This document shows, in pieces, positions 49,917 through 58,799 of a DNA stretch of 64,000 nucleotides. Source of the stretch: Fretibacter sp964410285. GTDB lineage: Bacteria; Pseudomonadota; Alphaproteobacteria; Caulobacterales; Maricaulaceae. Position 1 is the stretch's first letter, and the number at the start of each line of letters is the position of its first letter. The notes beneath the pieces are model-generated. The model ran no database searches. It was not told the DNA's origin and worked only from the letters and a program-made list of their open reading frames with translations. Location of the stretch: contig CAYPFR010000006.1 of the NCBI GenBank assembly GCA_964410285.1, forward strand, positions 124,001-188,000, in the 5' to 3' direction. Both the position numbers and the translations under genes were made by a program.

Positions 49917-50693
49917 TTAGGGGCTCGCGACTAGCCGCCTTTTATACAGCGCCTCATAGGCGGGCCAGCACGCCTCATAGAGCGCGCGGCGGCGCGGCGA
50001 GATTTCTGGCAAGGTTTTAGGCGGGCCGCTAAATCCAGTGGAAGCTTCAACCGAGGCATACCAATGCGGCGCCCAAGCCCCATCCGTCTCGCGCGGGCCT
50101 GCCGCCCAGCCAAGCATGGCTGGGTCAAAGGGCATCTCCAGCGCGCCGCACAGCGCCCGCAAGAGCGGCTCTGGCGCGCGCAAAATATCATCACAGTCAA
50201 CGATGGGCGGCGGCAGGCCCTGCAGCTTTGAAAGCTGCTCATACAGCCGGCTTTGCGCCGTATATCCCAAATCTTCCAGATCAAATTCTGCGCGGCCTTT
50301 TGCATAGGAGGCAATGACCCGCGCGGGGTGGCGGATGAGGAAAAAATGCCGCCCGCGCGCCGCCCACTCCATGGGAAATCCAGCCAGCATGTGATGGGGC
50401 ATGTGTTTTTGAAAAAAATAGAGCTGGCCGGCGGGCGCAGCGCAGGCTGCCGCCACGCGCAAAGGATCGGTTTCATGGGCGGCGAGCGTCTCCTCGCGCC
50501 CCGGATGGGGCTTGCCTGTAAAGTGAAGATAGGGCGCAAAGAAAGGCTCGTCCCAAACGGCGCAATCGGCGCGGGAGCCAAAACTGCGCATCATGGCGGT
50601 TGAGAGATTTCGCGGCCCCGACCACATGCAAATCGGAATACTCTGATGGACGTTTTGATTAACGGATGAGGTCATATCGCCGCCCGCAATCAT
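49917..50693 (-). CDS. Sulfotransferase-like P-loop protein
   Basis: 258 residues (252 from ATG 50675). The 5'-phosphosulfate-binding loop is MWSGPRNLSTAMMRSFG, followed later by the 3'-phosphate-binding FLIRHPARVIASYAKG, which together define sulfotransferase-family proteins that use PAPS. The stop is beyond KRRLVASP. Some proteins of this subfamily are annotated as branched-chain aminotransferase-like because they occur fused to or beside such enzymes. Here the start overlaps the aminotransferase stop (ATGA), exactly that pairing as separate genes. Confidence 0.8.
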   Translation of the reverse strand: MIAGGDMTSSVNQNVHQSIPICMWSGPRNLSTAMMRSFGSRADCAVWDEPFFAPYLHFTGKPHPGREETLAAHETDPLRVAAACAAPAGQLYFFQKHMPHHMLAGFPMEWAARGRHFFLIRHPARVIASYAKGRAEFDLEDLGYTAQSRLYEQLSKLQGLPPPIVDCDDILRAPEPLLRALCGALEMPFDPAMLGWAAGPRETDGAWAPHWYASVEASTGFSGPPKTLPEISPRRRALYEACWPAYEALYKRRLVASP

Positions 50694-51604
50694 GCGGCCG
50701 TGTCAGCCCCGATAAGCTCAAGATAAAGCCCTTGCAGACGCTCTACCATCTCCCCGCGCTCACCTGTGCCAATTTTGCGACCATCAATCTCCCCGACGGG
50801 CGCAAGACCTGCAAACGTGCCTGTGGTAAAAGCTTCGTCTGCGCCGTAGCAGTGCATCAGCCGGAAGTTTTTCTCGAAAACAGGAATCCCATTGTCGCGG
50901 CAAAGCTGAACGATTTTCCCGCGCGTAATCCCGCCAAGGCAGTAATCCCCCGTGCTGGTCCAGACCTCCCCCTCTCGGACGATGAAGAAATGTGTAGAGT
51001 TACACGTCGCAACAAAGCCTTGCGGGTCCAGCATTAAGCCCTCATCCGCCCCGGCTTTGATCGCCTGAATACAGGCCGTGACGCAATTGATTTTGGAGTG
51101 GCTATTGAGACCGGGGTCTTGCACATCCGCGCGGCCGCGGCGCACAGATACCGTATAAAGCCGCTGCCCGCGCACCGCAGTATTCGGGTCGGGCTGTTTA
51201 AATTCGGGCGCTATCACGATCGTCGGCGCGCTCACGACGACGCGCGGGTCCTGATAAGGCGTGCTCCGCAGCCCGCGCGTGAGCATGAGGCGAATATGCA
51301 CATGCTCTTTCATGTCATTTGCCGCTAGCGTTTCATAGATACGCGCGCTTAGCTCAGCCTTCGTGAGGCCAATGTCGATATCAAGGGCCTTGGCCCCCTC
51401 CCATAAACGTTTTAAATGCTCGCGTAGAAAGGCTACTTTGCCATTGTGAACGCGCAGGCCTTCCCAGACGCCATCACCGAGCATAAAGCCGCTATCAAAG
51501 ACATTGACCACCGCCTGACTGCGGGGTTTCAGCTCTCCATTTATATTAAAAAATACGGAATCGTTTCGTGCGTCCGGCACATAAGCATGAGACCCAAAAG
51601 ACAT
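50690..51604 (-). CDS. Class IV aminotransferase (branched-chain/D-amino acid type)
   Basis: 304 residues. PLP-binding Lys lies in LNSHSKINCVTACIQA; the fold IV motif VATCNSTHFFIVREGEVWTS and GGITRGKIVQLCRD are conserved. The N-terminus FFNINGELKPRSQAVVNVFD is typical of IlvE/DAAT-like enzymes. It transfers amino groups between branched-chain or related amino acids and 2-oxoglutarate; substrate not certain. It is upstream of and overlaps the sulfotransferase-like gene by 4 bp, so they are translated together. Confidence 0.9.
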   Translation of the reverse strand: MSFGSHAYVPDARNDSVFFNINGELKPRSQAVVNVFDSGFMLGDGVWEGLRVHNGKVAFLREHLKRLWEGAKALDIDIGLTKAELSARIYETLAANDMKEHVHIRLMLTRGLRSTPYQDPRVVVSAPTIVIAPEFKQPDPNTAVRGQRLYTVSVRRGRADVQDPGLNSHSKINCVTACIQAIKAGADEGLMLDPQGFVATCNSTHFFIVREGEVWTSTGDYCLGGITRGKIVQLCRDNGIPVFEKNFRLMHCYGADEAFTTGTFAGLAPVGEIDGRKIGTGERGEMVERLQGLYLELIGADTAA

Positions 51605-51744
51605 TTCACTCTCCCCAAATGAAACGAGCCCCTCCCCGGGTTAAAGAGGGAGGAGCTCGCCGAGTGCTTTGGTCCAAGGTCCCAATTGGGGGAGGAATCT
51701 AAAAACCAGAGCACGCGCCCCTTGGAATTACATCGCGATAAACG

Positions 51745-52779
51745 CTAACCACCAGTATACGATCTGTGGACTATTCTTACCATATTCTCTTCATTGATGA
51801 AACTGGAATATTTGGAATAATCTTCCAAAATTTTGGCCTTTAAGATTGATTCTAGGCTTTCCCCTGCGTCTACGCGGGTCTTCACGCGGCCATGAATATC
51901 CGCGAGCATGTCACGCGCGGCTTGCAGATCCGCCTTGGACGCCATGGGTCCGTGTCCGGGAATTATTTTCGTGTTTTCATCAGAAAGCGCGAGGGCTTTG
52001 TCATGGGCGGCAATCATACCCTTGACCGATCCGCCCCCATCCACATCAATATAGGGGAAAAGGCCATTGAAATAATTATCGCCCATATGGAGGGTGTTGG
52101 CCTGCTCAAAATGCACAAGACTATCGCCATCTGTATGGCCGGGCGCGTAAATCATATGGGTTGTGTGATCATTAAACACCATTGTCTTGCCTTCGCTATA
52201 GACCTCTGTCGGCCAAAGCGCCTCATCGACGGCCTTTGTTGTGCGGCCCCAGGTCTTGTTTTCAAAGGTCATGCCCATACGCTTTCGCACATTTTCATGC
52301 GCCATCAGCACAGCGCCTGCGGCCGCCATTTCGGCATTCGAGCCCGTATGATCACCGTGATAATGCGTGTTTACAACATAGCGCAAAGGCTGATCGGTTA
52401 ATCCGCTAATTTGCGCCAAAATATCGTCGGCGTTTTTCTTGAATTTATCATCAATGATAAACACACCATCATCGCCCACGCTAACTCCGATATTGCCGCC
52501 GGGGCCAAAAATCACATATAGATTATTCCCGATTGACTGCGTTTTCAGCCCGCCTGCGGGAGCCGGCAATTCACGCTCGACGGCCTTGATCATTTTGGCG
52601 CTCGCCTTTTCCGCCATCTTTGCCGCAGCCTGCGCTGCATTTTGGGCGCCCTCACCGGCAGTTTCAGCCGCATTCTGGGCGGCGTCCTGAGCTTTATCGA
52701 GGGCTGAGTTGGCCTCTCCAGAGCAGCCCATTAGCAGGACAGCGGAGGCGATGGCGGCGGTATGTAAAATTGAATTCAT
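51745..52779 (-). CDS. MBL-fold metallo-hydrolase lipoprotein
   Basis: 344 residues. A lipoprotein signal (VLLMG-C, Cys19) is followed by an Ala-rich, repeat-like linker (ALDKAQDAAQNAAETAGEGA and on, to ~residue 60). The metallo-beta-lactamase fold then has NTHYHGDHTGSNAEM, a third His in IYAPGHTDGDSLVHF, the bridging Asp in LHMGDNYFNG and a final His in IIPGHGPMASK. The family hydrolyses lactones, beta-lactams or related esters; the exact substrate is not readable. The linker is like that of the methyltransferase lipoprotein at 60815. Confidence 0.88.
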   Translation of the reverse strand: MNSILHTAAIASAVLLMGCSGEANSALDKAQDAAQNAAETAGEGAQNAAQAAAKMAEKASAKMIKAVERELPAPAGGLKTQSIGNNLYVIFGPGGNIGVSVGDDGVFIIDDKFKKNADDILAQISGLTDQPLRYVVNTHYHGDHTGSNAEMAAAGAVLMAHENVRKRMGMTFENKTWGRTTKAVDEALWPTEVYSEGKTMVFNDHTTHMIYAPGHTDGDSLVHFEQANTLHMGDNYFNGLFPYIDVDGGGSVKGMIAAHDKALALSDENTKIIPGHGPMASKADLQAARDMLADIHGRVKTRVDAGESLESILKAKILEDYSKYSSFINEENMVRIVHRSYTGG

Positions 52780-52823
52780 GATGGTCCTAACTGATATTTT
52801 AACTGATATTCTATCTGATGATT

Positions 52824-53849
52824 TTAACTGGCTTTTGAATAACGTGTGCCGGGCGGCAGAACACGGTCAGGGCAGATGTGCCCATCAATCATGGCCCGAA
52901 TATTGATAAGCACTTTCTCTCCCATTTCGCGCCGGCTCTCATACGTAGCAGAGCCTATGTGCGGCGCCAAAATCACATTTTGTTGACGCAAAAGCGCAGG
53001 ATGTATTTTTGGCTCCTGTTCATAGACATCAAGCCCCGCGCCGGAAATCACCCCGTCCGAGAGCGCCTGCGCCAAGGCAGCTTCATCAATCACATCGCCG
53101 CGCGCCGTATTAACAATATAGCTGCCCTCCCCCATCAAGGCGAGGCGATCGGCATTGATCATATGGCGGGTAGCGGGCGTGCTTGGGCAATTGACCGAGA
53201 CAATATCGACCGCCGCGAGCATGGCGTCCAAATCCTCCCAATAGCGCGCAGAGAGCGCCGTTTCGATTGGCACTGGAAGCGCAGAGCGGTTATGGTAGTG
53301 CACAGACAAGCCGAACGCCTCTGCGCGGCGGGCGACGGCTTGGCCAATACGGCCCATGCCAATAATCCCAAGTTTTTTGCCTCTTACGCGATGACCCAAA
53401 AGGGCCGTTGGCGCCCAGCCGTCAAATTTTCCTGCCCGCGCGAGGCGGTCTCCCTCTACAAGACGGCGCGGCACAGCAAGGATCAGCGCCATTGTCAGGT
53501 CAGCCGTATCTTCCGTTAAAACGCCCGGCGTATTTGTGACAGTTATGCCTTTGCGATAAGCAGCGGCAACGTCGATATGTTCTGTGCCCGCGCCAAAATT
53601 GGCAATCATTTTAAGCTGCGGGCCAGCGGCTTCTATGATTTCGCTATCAATGCGGTCTGTCACCGTGGGCACCAGCACATCACATTCCCCGACAGAATCT
53701 ATCAGCTGTCCTTTGCTGAGCGGCCAATCGGACTCATTGAGGGTCGCGCGGAAGAGATCTGAAAAGCGGGATTGGATTTCAGCCGGCAAGCGCCGCGTTA
53801 CCATGACCTTTGGGGTCGAGGGGATGGGTGATGTCTGGTCTTGGCTCAT
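52824..53849 (-). CDS. D-isomer-specific 2-hydroxyacid dehydrogenase
   Basis: 341 residues. Rossmann motif is LGIIGMGRIGQAVARRAEAF. The catalytic Arg is in YIVNTARGDVIDE, Glu in VYEQEPKI and His in APHIGSATYESRRE, all intact. Similar to glyoxylate/hydroxypyruvate reductases or formate dehydrogenase-like enzymes that reduce 2-oxoacids with NAD(P)H. The direct substrate cannot be assigned. The N-terminus through TPKVMVTRRLP is normal. Confidence 0.9.
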   Translation of the reverse strand: MSQDQTSPIPSTPKVMVTRRLPAEIQSRFSDLFRATLNESDWPLSKGQLIDSVGECDVLVPTVTDRIDSEIIEAAGPQLKMIANFGAGTEHIDVAAAYRKGITVTNTPGVLTEDTADLTMALILAVPRRLVEGDRLARAGKFDGWAPTALLGHRVRGKKLGIIGMGRIGQAVARRAEAFGLSVHYHNRSALPVPIETALSARYWEDLDAMLAAVDIVSVNCPSTPATRHMINADRLALMGEGSYIVNTARGDVIDEAALAQALSDGVISGAGLDVYEQEPKIHPALLRQQNVILAPHIGSATYESRREMGEKVLINIRAMIDGHICPDRVLPPGTRYSKAS

Positions 53850-53990
53850 GGGATATAATGAGGCTGAAACTCGGAAAAATTCAAGCTTTTAATCGGCGCA
53901 CAGGCGCAAGACGCAGTAAAGCGAGCAAAATAAGCAAGCGCAGCGCGGGATATTTACCCCGTGTTTAGGCTTTCGCTTAATATACGATCT

Positions 53991-54650
53991 ATGAGTCATT
54001 GGGTGACAATCAGCGCACGAAAGATCGCGGCAGGCTTCGCAGCGATAGCCATGAGCGGGTCCATTTGTGCCGCGTCGGGGCTTTTGGTTATTTATGCGCC
54101 CAAAGCCGCCGCGCAGGAAAGCCATGAGGCAAGTGACAAGACTCGAAAGAATGCCCCTGCCCGCAAAACCATTATTGAAGCCATTTCTGATACGCCGCCC
54201 CGGCTTAATCATCTTCACCATGTCGCCGCCGCAAAAACACCTTCAGGCTTTGTCGTGCCGCGCTATGTTTCGCTGAAATTTGGAAAGATAAATGGGCGCT
54301 CCGGCCCGAGTCAAAACCACCCCATTGTTTGGCAATATCAGCGTAGGGGTCTGCCTGTCATTGTCGTTGCCGAGACTGAAAACTGGCGCAAGGTGAAAGA
54401 TATAAATGGGGATGAAAGCTGGGTCTACCGCGCGGGCCTATCAGGGGAACGCCATGTTCTAGGCCTGCGCGAAACCGCAATATATAAAAAGCCCGGTAGC
54501 CACGGGCCGGCCCTAGCAATCGCAGAGAAAGGCACGCTCATGCGGCTTGAGAAATGCGAGGACCTTTGGTGCCGCGTTGTTGCGAGCGGCGGCTATCGGG
54601 GCTGGGTCAGCCAATATGATATTTGGGGCGCAGGCGCCTTATTTGAATAA
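53991..54650 (+). CDS. Secreted SH3-like protein
   Basis: About 219 residues from ATG 53991; a GTG 53961 adds ten residues. A signal peptide-like segment (IAAGFAAIAMSGSICAASG, residues ~12-30) precedes a short disordered lead and two SH3b-like repeats: YVSLKFGKINGRSGPSQNHP ... WVYRAGL, and ETAIYKKPGSHGPALA ... GWVSQYDIWG. It resembles alphaproteobacterial SH3 proteins (DUF1058-like) of the periplasm thought to bind peptidoglycan. Stop is 19 bp from the convergent irr gene. Confidence 0.75.
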   Translation: MSHWVTISARKIAAGFAAIAMSGSICAASGLLVIYAPKAAAQESHEASDKTRKNAPARKTIIEAISDTPPRLNHLHHVAAAKTPSGFVVPRYVSLKFGKINGRSGPSQNHPIVWQYQRRGLPVIVVAETENWRKVKDINGDESWVYRAGLSGERHVLGLRETAIYKKPGSHGPALAIAEKGTLMRLEKCEDLWCRVVASGGYRGWVSQYDIWGAGALFE

Positions 54651-54668
54651 GCCCCAATTTGAGAAGAT

Positions 54669-55133
54669 TTAGGGGAACTGGCCCGCTTTAGGACGGGTTC
54701 TGATAATCACATCAACTCTATCAATTTCAAGATCATCTCCAATATCCGGCAGACCCATGATCGACATGGCAGACGTCTCTATGTCAGAGAGATGGCGCCC
54801 TTGCGCGTCATAAAGATGGTAGTGATGGGAGGTGTTGGTATCATAATACATTTTGCCAGAATCCACATTCAGAGTGCTTAGCAGCCCGGCTTCGGTAAAG
54901 CCTTTGAGCGTGTTATAAACCGTCGCCAAAGACATAGGCTGCCCCGCAGGATGCGGTGCGGCGCTAAGCTCGCGATAAAGCTCCTCGGCGGTAAAATGCT
55001 TATCGCGCCCGTCAAACATCCACTCGCAGATCGCGAGCCGTTGACGCGTAGGGCGAAGACCCGCGGCCAGCAGGCGCTCTTTATGCGGCACAAAGTTATC
55101 GTGCACGTTGATATGTGAGGTCTTGCTTGTCAT
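54669..55133 (-). CDS. irr: Iron-responsive regulator Irr (Fur superfamily)
   Basis: 154 residues from ATG 55133. An upstream ATG 55157 lies within the palindrome and is less likely. The DNA-binding winged helix includes AAGLRPTRQRLAICEWMF and SLATVYNTLKGFTEAG; the dimerisation/metal region has TSHHYHLYDAQGRHL, equivalent to the Fur/Irr histidine cluster. In alphaproteobacteria Irr represses or activates iron- and heme-linked genes. It is divergent from fabA with an Irr-type palindrome (55147-55163) close to its start, implying autoregulation. Confidence 0.88.
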   Translation of the reverse strand: MTSKTSHINVHDNFVPHKERLLAAGLRPTRQRLAICEWMFDGRDKHFTAEELYRELSAAPHPAGQPMSLATVYNTLKGFTEAGLLSTLNVDSGKMYYDTNTSHHYHLYDAQGRHLSDIETSAMSIMGLPDIGDDLEIDRVDVIIRTRPKAGQFP

Positions 55134-55146
55134 ACAATTTTCCCAA

Positions 55147-55163
55147 TTTAGAGACATTCTAAA
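55147..55163. promoter_or_regulatory. Irr-type (ICE) palindrome at the irr/fabA divergent region
   Basis: TTTAGAGACATTCTAAA is a near-perfect palindrome that fits the recalled Irr-box pattern TTTAGAA-N3-TTCTAAA with one deviation. It lies 14-30 bp upstream of the irr ATG 55133 and ~190 bp from fabA, so it can affect irr directly and perhaps fabA. Confidence 0.65.
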
Positions 55164-55352
55164 ACAGAAATCCTGTCTTGTCGACTACAGATATTACGAC
55201 TCGCGCGGCCAAAGATGCCCCACACGGCGAAGGCCAAGCGGGAGCAAGAGGGTAAAGGTACTAATCTTGGCTTGAGTTTAAAGACCGAGACGCTAGGGTA
55301 AGCCCGAAAACTAGGGTGCGCCCTTTAAAGATGTGAGAACAAGGCCCGTTTC

Positions 55353-55889
55353 ATGAAAATTATCAAAAACGCCTATGACTATGACGATTTGATCATTAGC
55401 GGCGAAAAGAGCCTGTTTGGCAAGGGTAATGCAAAACTTCCCCTCCCTCCCATGCTCATGCTTGACCGCATCACAACCATTGATGAAGACGGAGGCGAGA
55501 ACGGAAAAGGCCAAGTCATTGCGGAACTAGACATCAACAAAGACCTATGGTTTTTCGAATGTCATTTTCGCGGCGATCCCGTCATGCCCGGCTGCCTTGG
55601 GCTTGACGCTATGTGGCAGCTTGTCGGCTTTTGGCTAGGATGGAGCGGCTCACCGGGCCGCGGACGCGCGCTGGGTGTGGGCGAGGTTAAATTTACAGGG
55701 CAAGTCACGCCGGACATAAAAAAAGTTCGTTACAATATTAACCTGAAACGTGTCATTCGCCGAAAACTCGTACTCGGGATTGCGGACGGCACGATGGAAG
55801 CGGACGGCGAAGTCATCTATAAGGCCAAGGACTTACGGGTCGGGTTATTCATCCCGCCCCAAGACAATAGCAAAGAGGGAGCAGGCTGA
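55353..55889 (+). CDS. fabA: 3-hydroxydecanoyl-ACP dehydratase/isomerase
   Basis: 178 residues. The hot-dog fold carries the catalytic FECHFRGDPVMPGCLGLDAM, with His and Asp in the positions of E. coli FabA. It dehydrates 3-hydroxydecanoyl-ACP and isomerises the double bond, committing carbon to unsaturated fatty acids. The stop overlaps the fabB start (TGATG), so they are translated together. Confidence 0.96.
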   Translation: MKIIKNAYDYDDLIISGEKSLFGKGNAKLPLPPMLMLDRITTIDEDGGENGKGQVIAELDINKDLWFFECHFRGDPVMPGCLGLDAMWQLVGFWLGWSGSPGRGRALGVGEVKFTGQVTPDIKKVRYNINLKRVIRRKLVLGIADGTMEADGEVIYKAKDLRVGLFIPPQDNSKEGAG

Positions 55890-57112
55890 TGCGGCGTGTT
55901 GTTGTGACAGGACTAGGGATTGTTTCTTGCATCGGAAATGATGCAAAAGACGTAACTGCGAGCCTGAAAGCGGGACGTTCGGGAATCACGCGCGATGATA
56001 AGCAAACAGAACTTGGCTTTCGCTCTTGTGTTTCGGGCCGGCCAATGCTGAGCCCCAAAGAGCATGTCGCCAAACGCAGCTTTCGCTTTATGGGCGAAGG
56101 TGCGGGCTGGACGGCTGTTGCCATGCAGCAGGCGATTGAAGATGCGGGGCTGACAGAGGACCAAGTCTCTCATGAGCGCACCGGCATAATTGCCGGCTCC
56201 GGCGGACCGTCTGCGATTGAAATCGTACGCGCAGCAGATATTACGCGCAAGAATAATAGCCCCAAACGTATTGGCCCCTTTGCCGTGCCCAAGGCGATGT
56301 CATCGACAATCTCGGCCACGCTGGCGACTCATTTTAAAATTCAAGGCGTAAACTATTCCATTACCTCGGCCTGCACCACCTCCCTTCACTGTATCGGGGC
56401 GGCCGCAGAGCAAATTCAATGGGGCAAACAAGATATTATGTTTGCCGGGGGCGGCGAAGAACTCGAATGGGCAATGACGGCCTTATTTGACGCCATGGGC
56501 GCGATGAGTAGCAAATATAATGACGCGCCAGAGACTGCGAGCCGGGCTTTTGACGTGAACCGGGACGGCTTTGTGATTGCAGGCGGCGCCGGTATGCTCG
56601 TCCTTGAGGATTATGAAAATGCCAAAGCCCGCGGGGCGGATATTTATGCTGAAATCACAGGCTATCAGGCAACGTCCGATGGTTATGATATGGTCGCGCC
56701 TAATGGTATTGGCGCAGAAAAAGCTATGCGCGGCGCGCTAGCGGATGCGGCAAAATCAGGCGTAAGCCAAATTGATTATATTAATCCACATGCCACCTCC
56801 ACACCCGTTGGGGACGTGGCGGAAACCGGCGCAATTGCCAAGGTTTTTGGCGACGGCGGCCCGATGATTTCAGCTACAAAATCCATGACCGGACATTCGC
56901 TCGGCGCAGCGGGCGTGCAAGAGTCCATCTATAGTCTCTTGATGATGAAACATGGCTTTGTCGCGCCCTCAATCAATGTTTTTGATCTTGACCCTGAATT
57001 GCCAAAACTCAATATCGTGCAGGAAACGCGCGAGGCTAAGCTTCAGGCGATTATGTCAAATAGCTTTGGCTTTGGCGGCACAAACGGCAGCGTAATCTTT
57101 AGTAAAGTCTAA
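55889..57112 (+). CDS. fabB: 3-oxoacyl-ACP synthase I
   Basis: 407 residues. The thiolase-fold Cys is in YSITSACTTSLHCIGAAA; the two His are in YINPHATSTPVGD and KSMTGHSLGAAG. It elongates unsaturated acyl-ACPs formed by FabA. The start codon overlaps the fabA stop by one base; fabI follows after 131 bp and completes the elongation set. Confidence 0.96.
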   Translation: MRRVVVTGLGIVSCIGNDAKDVTASLKAGRSGITRDDKQTELGFRSCVSGRPMLSPKEHVAKRSFRFMGEGAGWTAVAMQQAIEDAGLTEDQVSHERTGIIAGSGGPSAIEIVRAADITRKNNSPKRIGPFAVPKAMSSTISATLATHFKIQGVNYSITSACTTSLHCIGAAAEQIQWGKQDIMFAGGGEELEWAMTALFDAMGAMSSKYNDAPETASRAFDVNRDGFVIAGGAGMLVLEDYENAKARGADIYAEITGYQATSDGYDMVAPNGIGAEKAMRGALADAAKSGVSQIDYINPHATSTPVGDVAETGAIAKVFGDGGPMISATKSMTGHSLGAAGVQESIYSLLMMKHGFVAPSINVFDLDPELPKLNIVQETREAKLQAIMSNSFGFGGTNGSVIFSKV

Positions 57113-57243
57113 TCACGCGCGGCCACTTTGCTGCGATCCTAGGTCGCCGGCAGGTCCTCTCGGCCGCCCGGTGAATATTCAGCCTAGCCCTTGGGGCGAA
57201 ACTCCCCTAGTTAAAGTCATGTTTTCTAAGTGATAGGTGAAAA

Positions 57244-58074
57244 ATGTCAAATAGCGCATTCCCAACAGGCACCCTCATGGCCGGCAAACGCGGGCTTATT
57301 ATGGGCGTCGCCAATAAAAACTCCATCGCTTGGGCTATCGCCCAGCAGCTCGCGGCTCAGGGGGCCGAACTGGCGTTTACCCATCAGGGCGAAAAACTGC
57401 TGCGCCGCGTCGAGCCGCTCGCGCAGAGCGTTGGTTCAGATACGCTTCTGGATTGCGATGTCACCAATGACGCGCAGATGGACGCGGCCTTCGCCGCGCT
57501 GAAAGCCAAATGGGGCAAAATTGACTTCCTCGTCCACGCCATTGCCTTTGCCGGTAAAGACCAGCTTGCCGGCAGCTTTATCGAAAATACAACGCGCGAG
57601 GGCTTTAAATCTGCGCTCGACATTTCCGCCTATAGCTTTGTCGATGCGGGCCGGCGCGCCAGCGAAATCATGACGGAGGGCGGGGCCATGGTCACACTCA
57701 CCTATCTTGGCTCAGAACGGGTTATCCCAAATTACAACGTTATGGGCGTGGCAAAAGCCGCACTCGAAGCCAGCACGCGCTATATGGCGGCTGATCTGGG
57801 TCCTCGCGGCATTCGGGTGAACGCCATTTCCGCTGGCCCGATAAAAACGCTCGCCGCCGCTGGCATTGGCTCAGGGCGTCACATGTTCCGTTTCAATAAA
57901 GCCGCCAGCGCGATGCAAGACAATACAGATGCCAAAGGCGTTGCGGGCGCGGCGCTTTACCTGCTCTCGGATCTGGGACTGTCTTGCACGGGCGAGACGC
58001 ATCATGTTGACGGCGGGTTCCACGCTATCGGTATGCCCCAAGAAGAGGCGCTTAAAGCCAGCCTTGAGAGCTAA
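57244..58074 (+). CDS. fabI: Enoyl-ACP reductase (NADH)
   Basis: 276 residues. The FabI-specific cofactor motif is GVANKNSIAWAIAQQL; the active-site Tyr-x6-Lys is in VIPNYNVMGVAKAALEAS. It is the last step of each elongation cycle and the known target of triclosan-type inhibitors. It ends immediately before the convergent unknown operon (1-bp gap). The 131-bp gap from fabB probably includes its own promoter or a processing signal, but none is obvious. Confidence 0.95.
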   Translation: MSNSAFPTGTLMAGKRGLIMGVANKNSIAWAIAQQLAAQGAELAFTHQGEKLLRRVEPLAQSVGSDTLLDCDVTNDAQMDAAFAALKAKWGKIDFLVHAIAFAGKDQLAGSFIENTTREGFKSALDISAYSFVDAGRRASEIMTEGGAMVTLTYLGSERVIPNYNVMGVAKAALEASTRYMAADLGPRGIRVNAISAGPIKTLAAAGIGSGRHMFRFNKAASAMQDNTDAKGVAGAALYLLSDLGLSCTGETHHVDGGFHAIGMPQEEALKASLES

Positions 58075-58464
58075 TTACTCATTCAAGAGTATTAGCCAAG
58101 CGCCAATCACGATTGGCAGCAGCCCCAAAAAACGCACGAATGTCGGCGGGAGTCTGTCTGCCCACCAGAGCGCATAAGCATTATGAAACCTATGCGGCAC
58201 GCACATAATCAGCACAGATGTCGCCATCAGAAAGACGCCTGCGATTTGAAAACCGCGCGCATAGGGCGTTTGCTCTGCAAAGATGAAAAACGCAGCGCCC
58301 GCTAAAAATCTCAGACCCAATTCCGTAAAATGAATTTGCGGCGTGCTCCCCATGCGCCGTAATATCGTGAGCATTTGCCGGGGATCAGACATCATCACGA
58401 TCCCGATCAAAAATAAAAACACCCCAACTATAAAAAATGTAGCGCTTGAGAGCAGCACTATCAT
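58075..58464 (-). CDS. Small four-helix membrane protein, unknown
   Basis: 129 residues with four predicted membrane helices (for example ATFFIVGVFLFLIGIVMM, near residue 8; FLAGAAFFIFAE; FQIAGVFLMATSVLIMCV; FLGLLPIVIGAWLILL at the end). The loop HRFHNAYALWWADRLPPTFV is a possible conserved feature. No family is recognised. Its start overlaps the stop of the upstream gene by four bases (ATGA). It is tail to tail with fabI. Confidence 0.7.
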   Translation of the reverse strand: MIVLLSSATFFIVGVFLFLIGIVMMSDPRQMLTILRRMGSTPQIHFTELGLRFLAGAAFFIFAEQTPYARGFQIAGVFLMATSVLIMCVPHRFHNAYALWWADRLPPTFVRFLGLLPIVIGAWLILLNE

Positions 58465-58799
58465 GCCGCAAGGCTCTCCAAATCCTCGTTTGAGAGCTTG
58501 GCCGCAGCAAAATAGACAAGCTCAAGCAGCACGCCCGGCCGCCCCCGCCCCGTTAGTCCTGAAAGCGCCGCGAGGTAATCTGCATTCTCCGCGCTGATGC
58601 GCACAGTGGTTCGCCGGCTCGCGGCGAATCGAGCTTCGGAGAACCAAGCCGCAACCTCGGAGACATGGAAGTCCTGCCGAATGAGGGCAATGGTTTTGTC
58701 GATCACCTTAGAGCGCGCCTTTGTGCCAAGGCGCTTACCCATTTTTTTGATCAAGGCTTCCGCCCCCGGCTCTATCGCCATTTCGATTGCTAGGCTCAT
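58461..58799 (-). CDS. Small cytoplasmic protein, unknown
   Basis: 112 residues, probably all-helical: EALIKKMGKRLGTKARSKVI, FHVSEVAAWFSEARFAASRR and VLLELVYFAAAKLSNEDLES. No family is recognised and no enzymatic motif is seen. It is upstream of and overlaps the four-helix membrane protein gene by 4 bp, so the pair forms an operon. It may be a cytoplasmic partner of that protein; that is inference only. Confidence 0.68.
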   Translation of the reverse strand: MSLAIEMAIEPGAEALIKKMGKRLGTKARSKVIDKTIALIRQDFHVSEVAAWFSEARFAASRRTTVRISAENADYLAALSGLTGRGRPGVLLELVYFAAAKLSNEDLESLAA

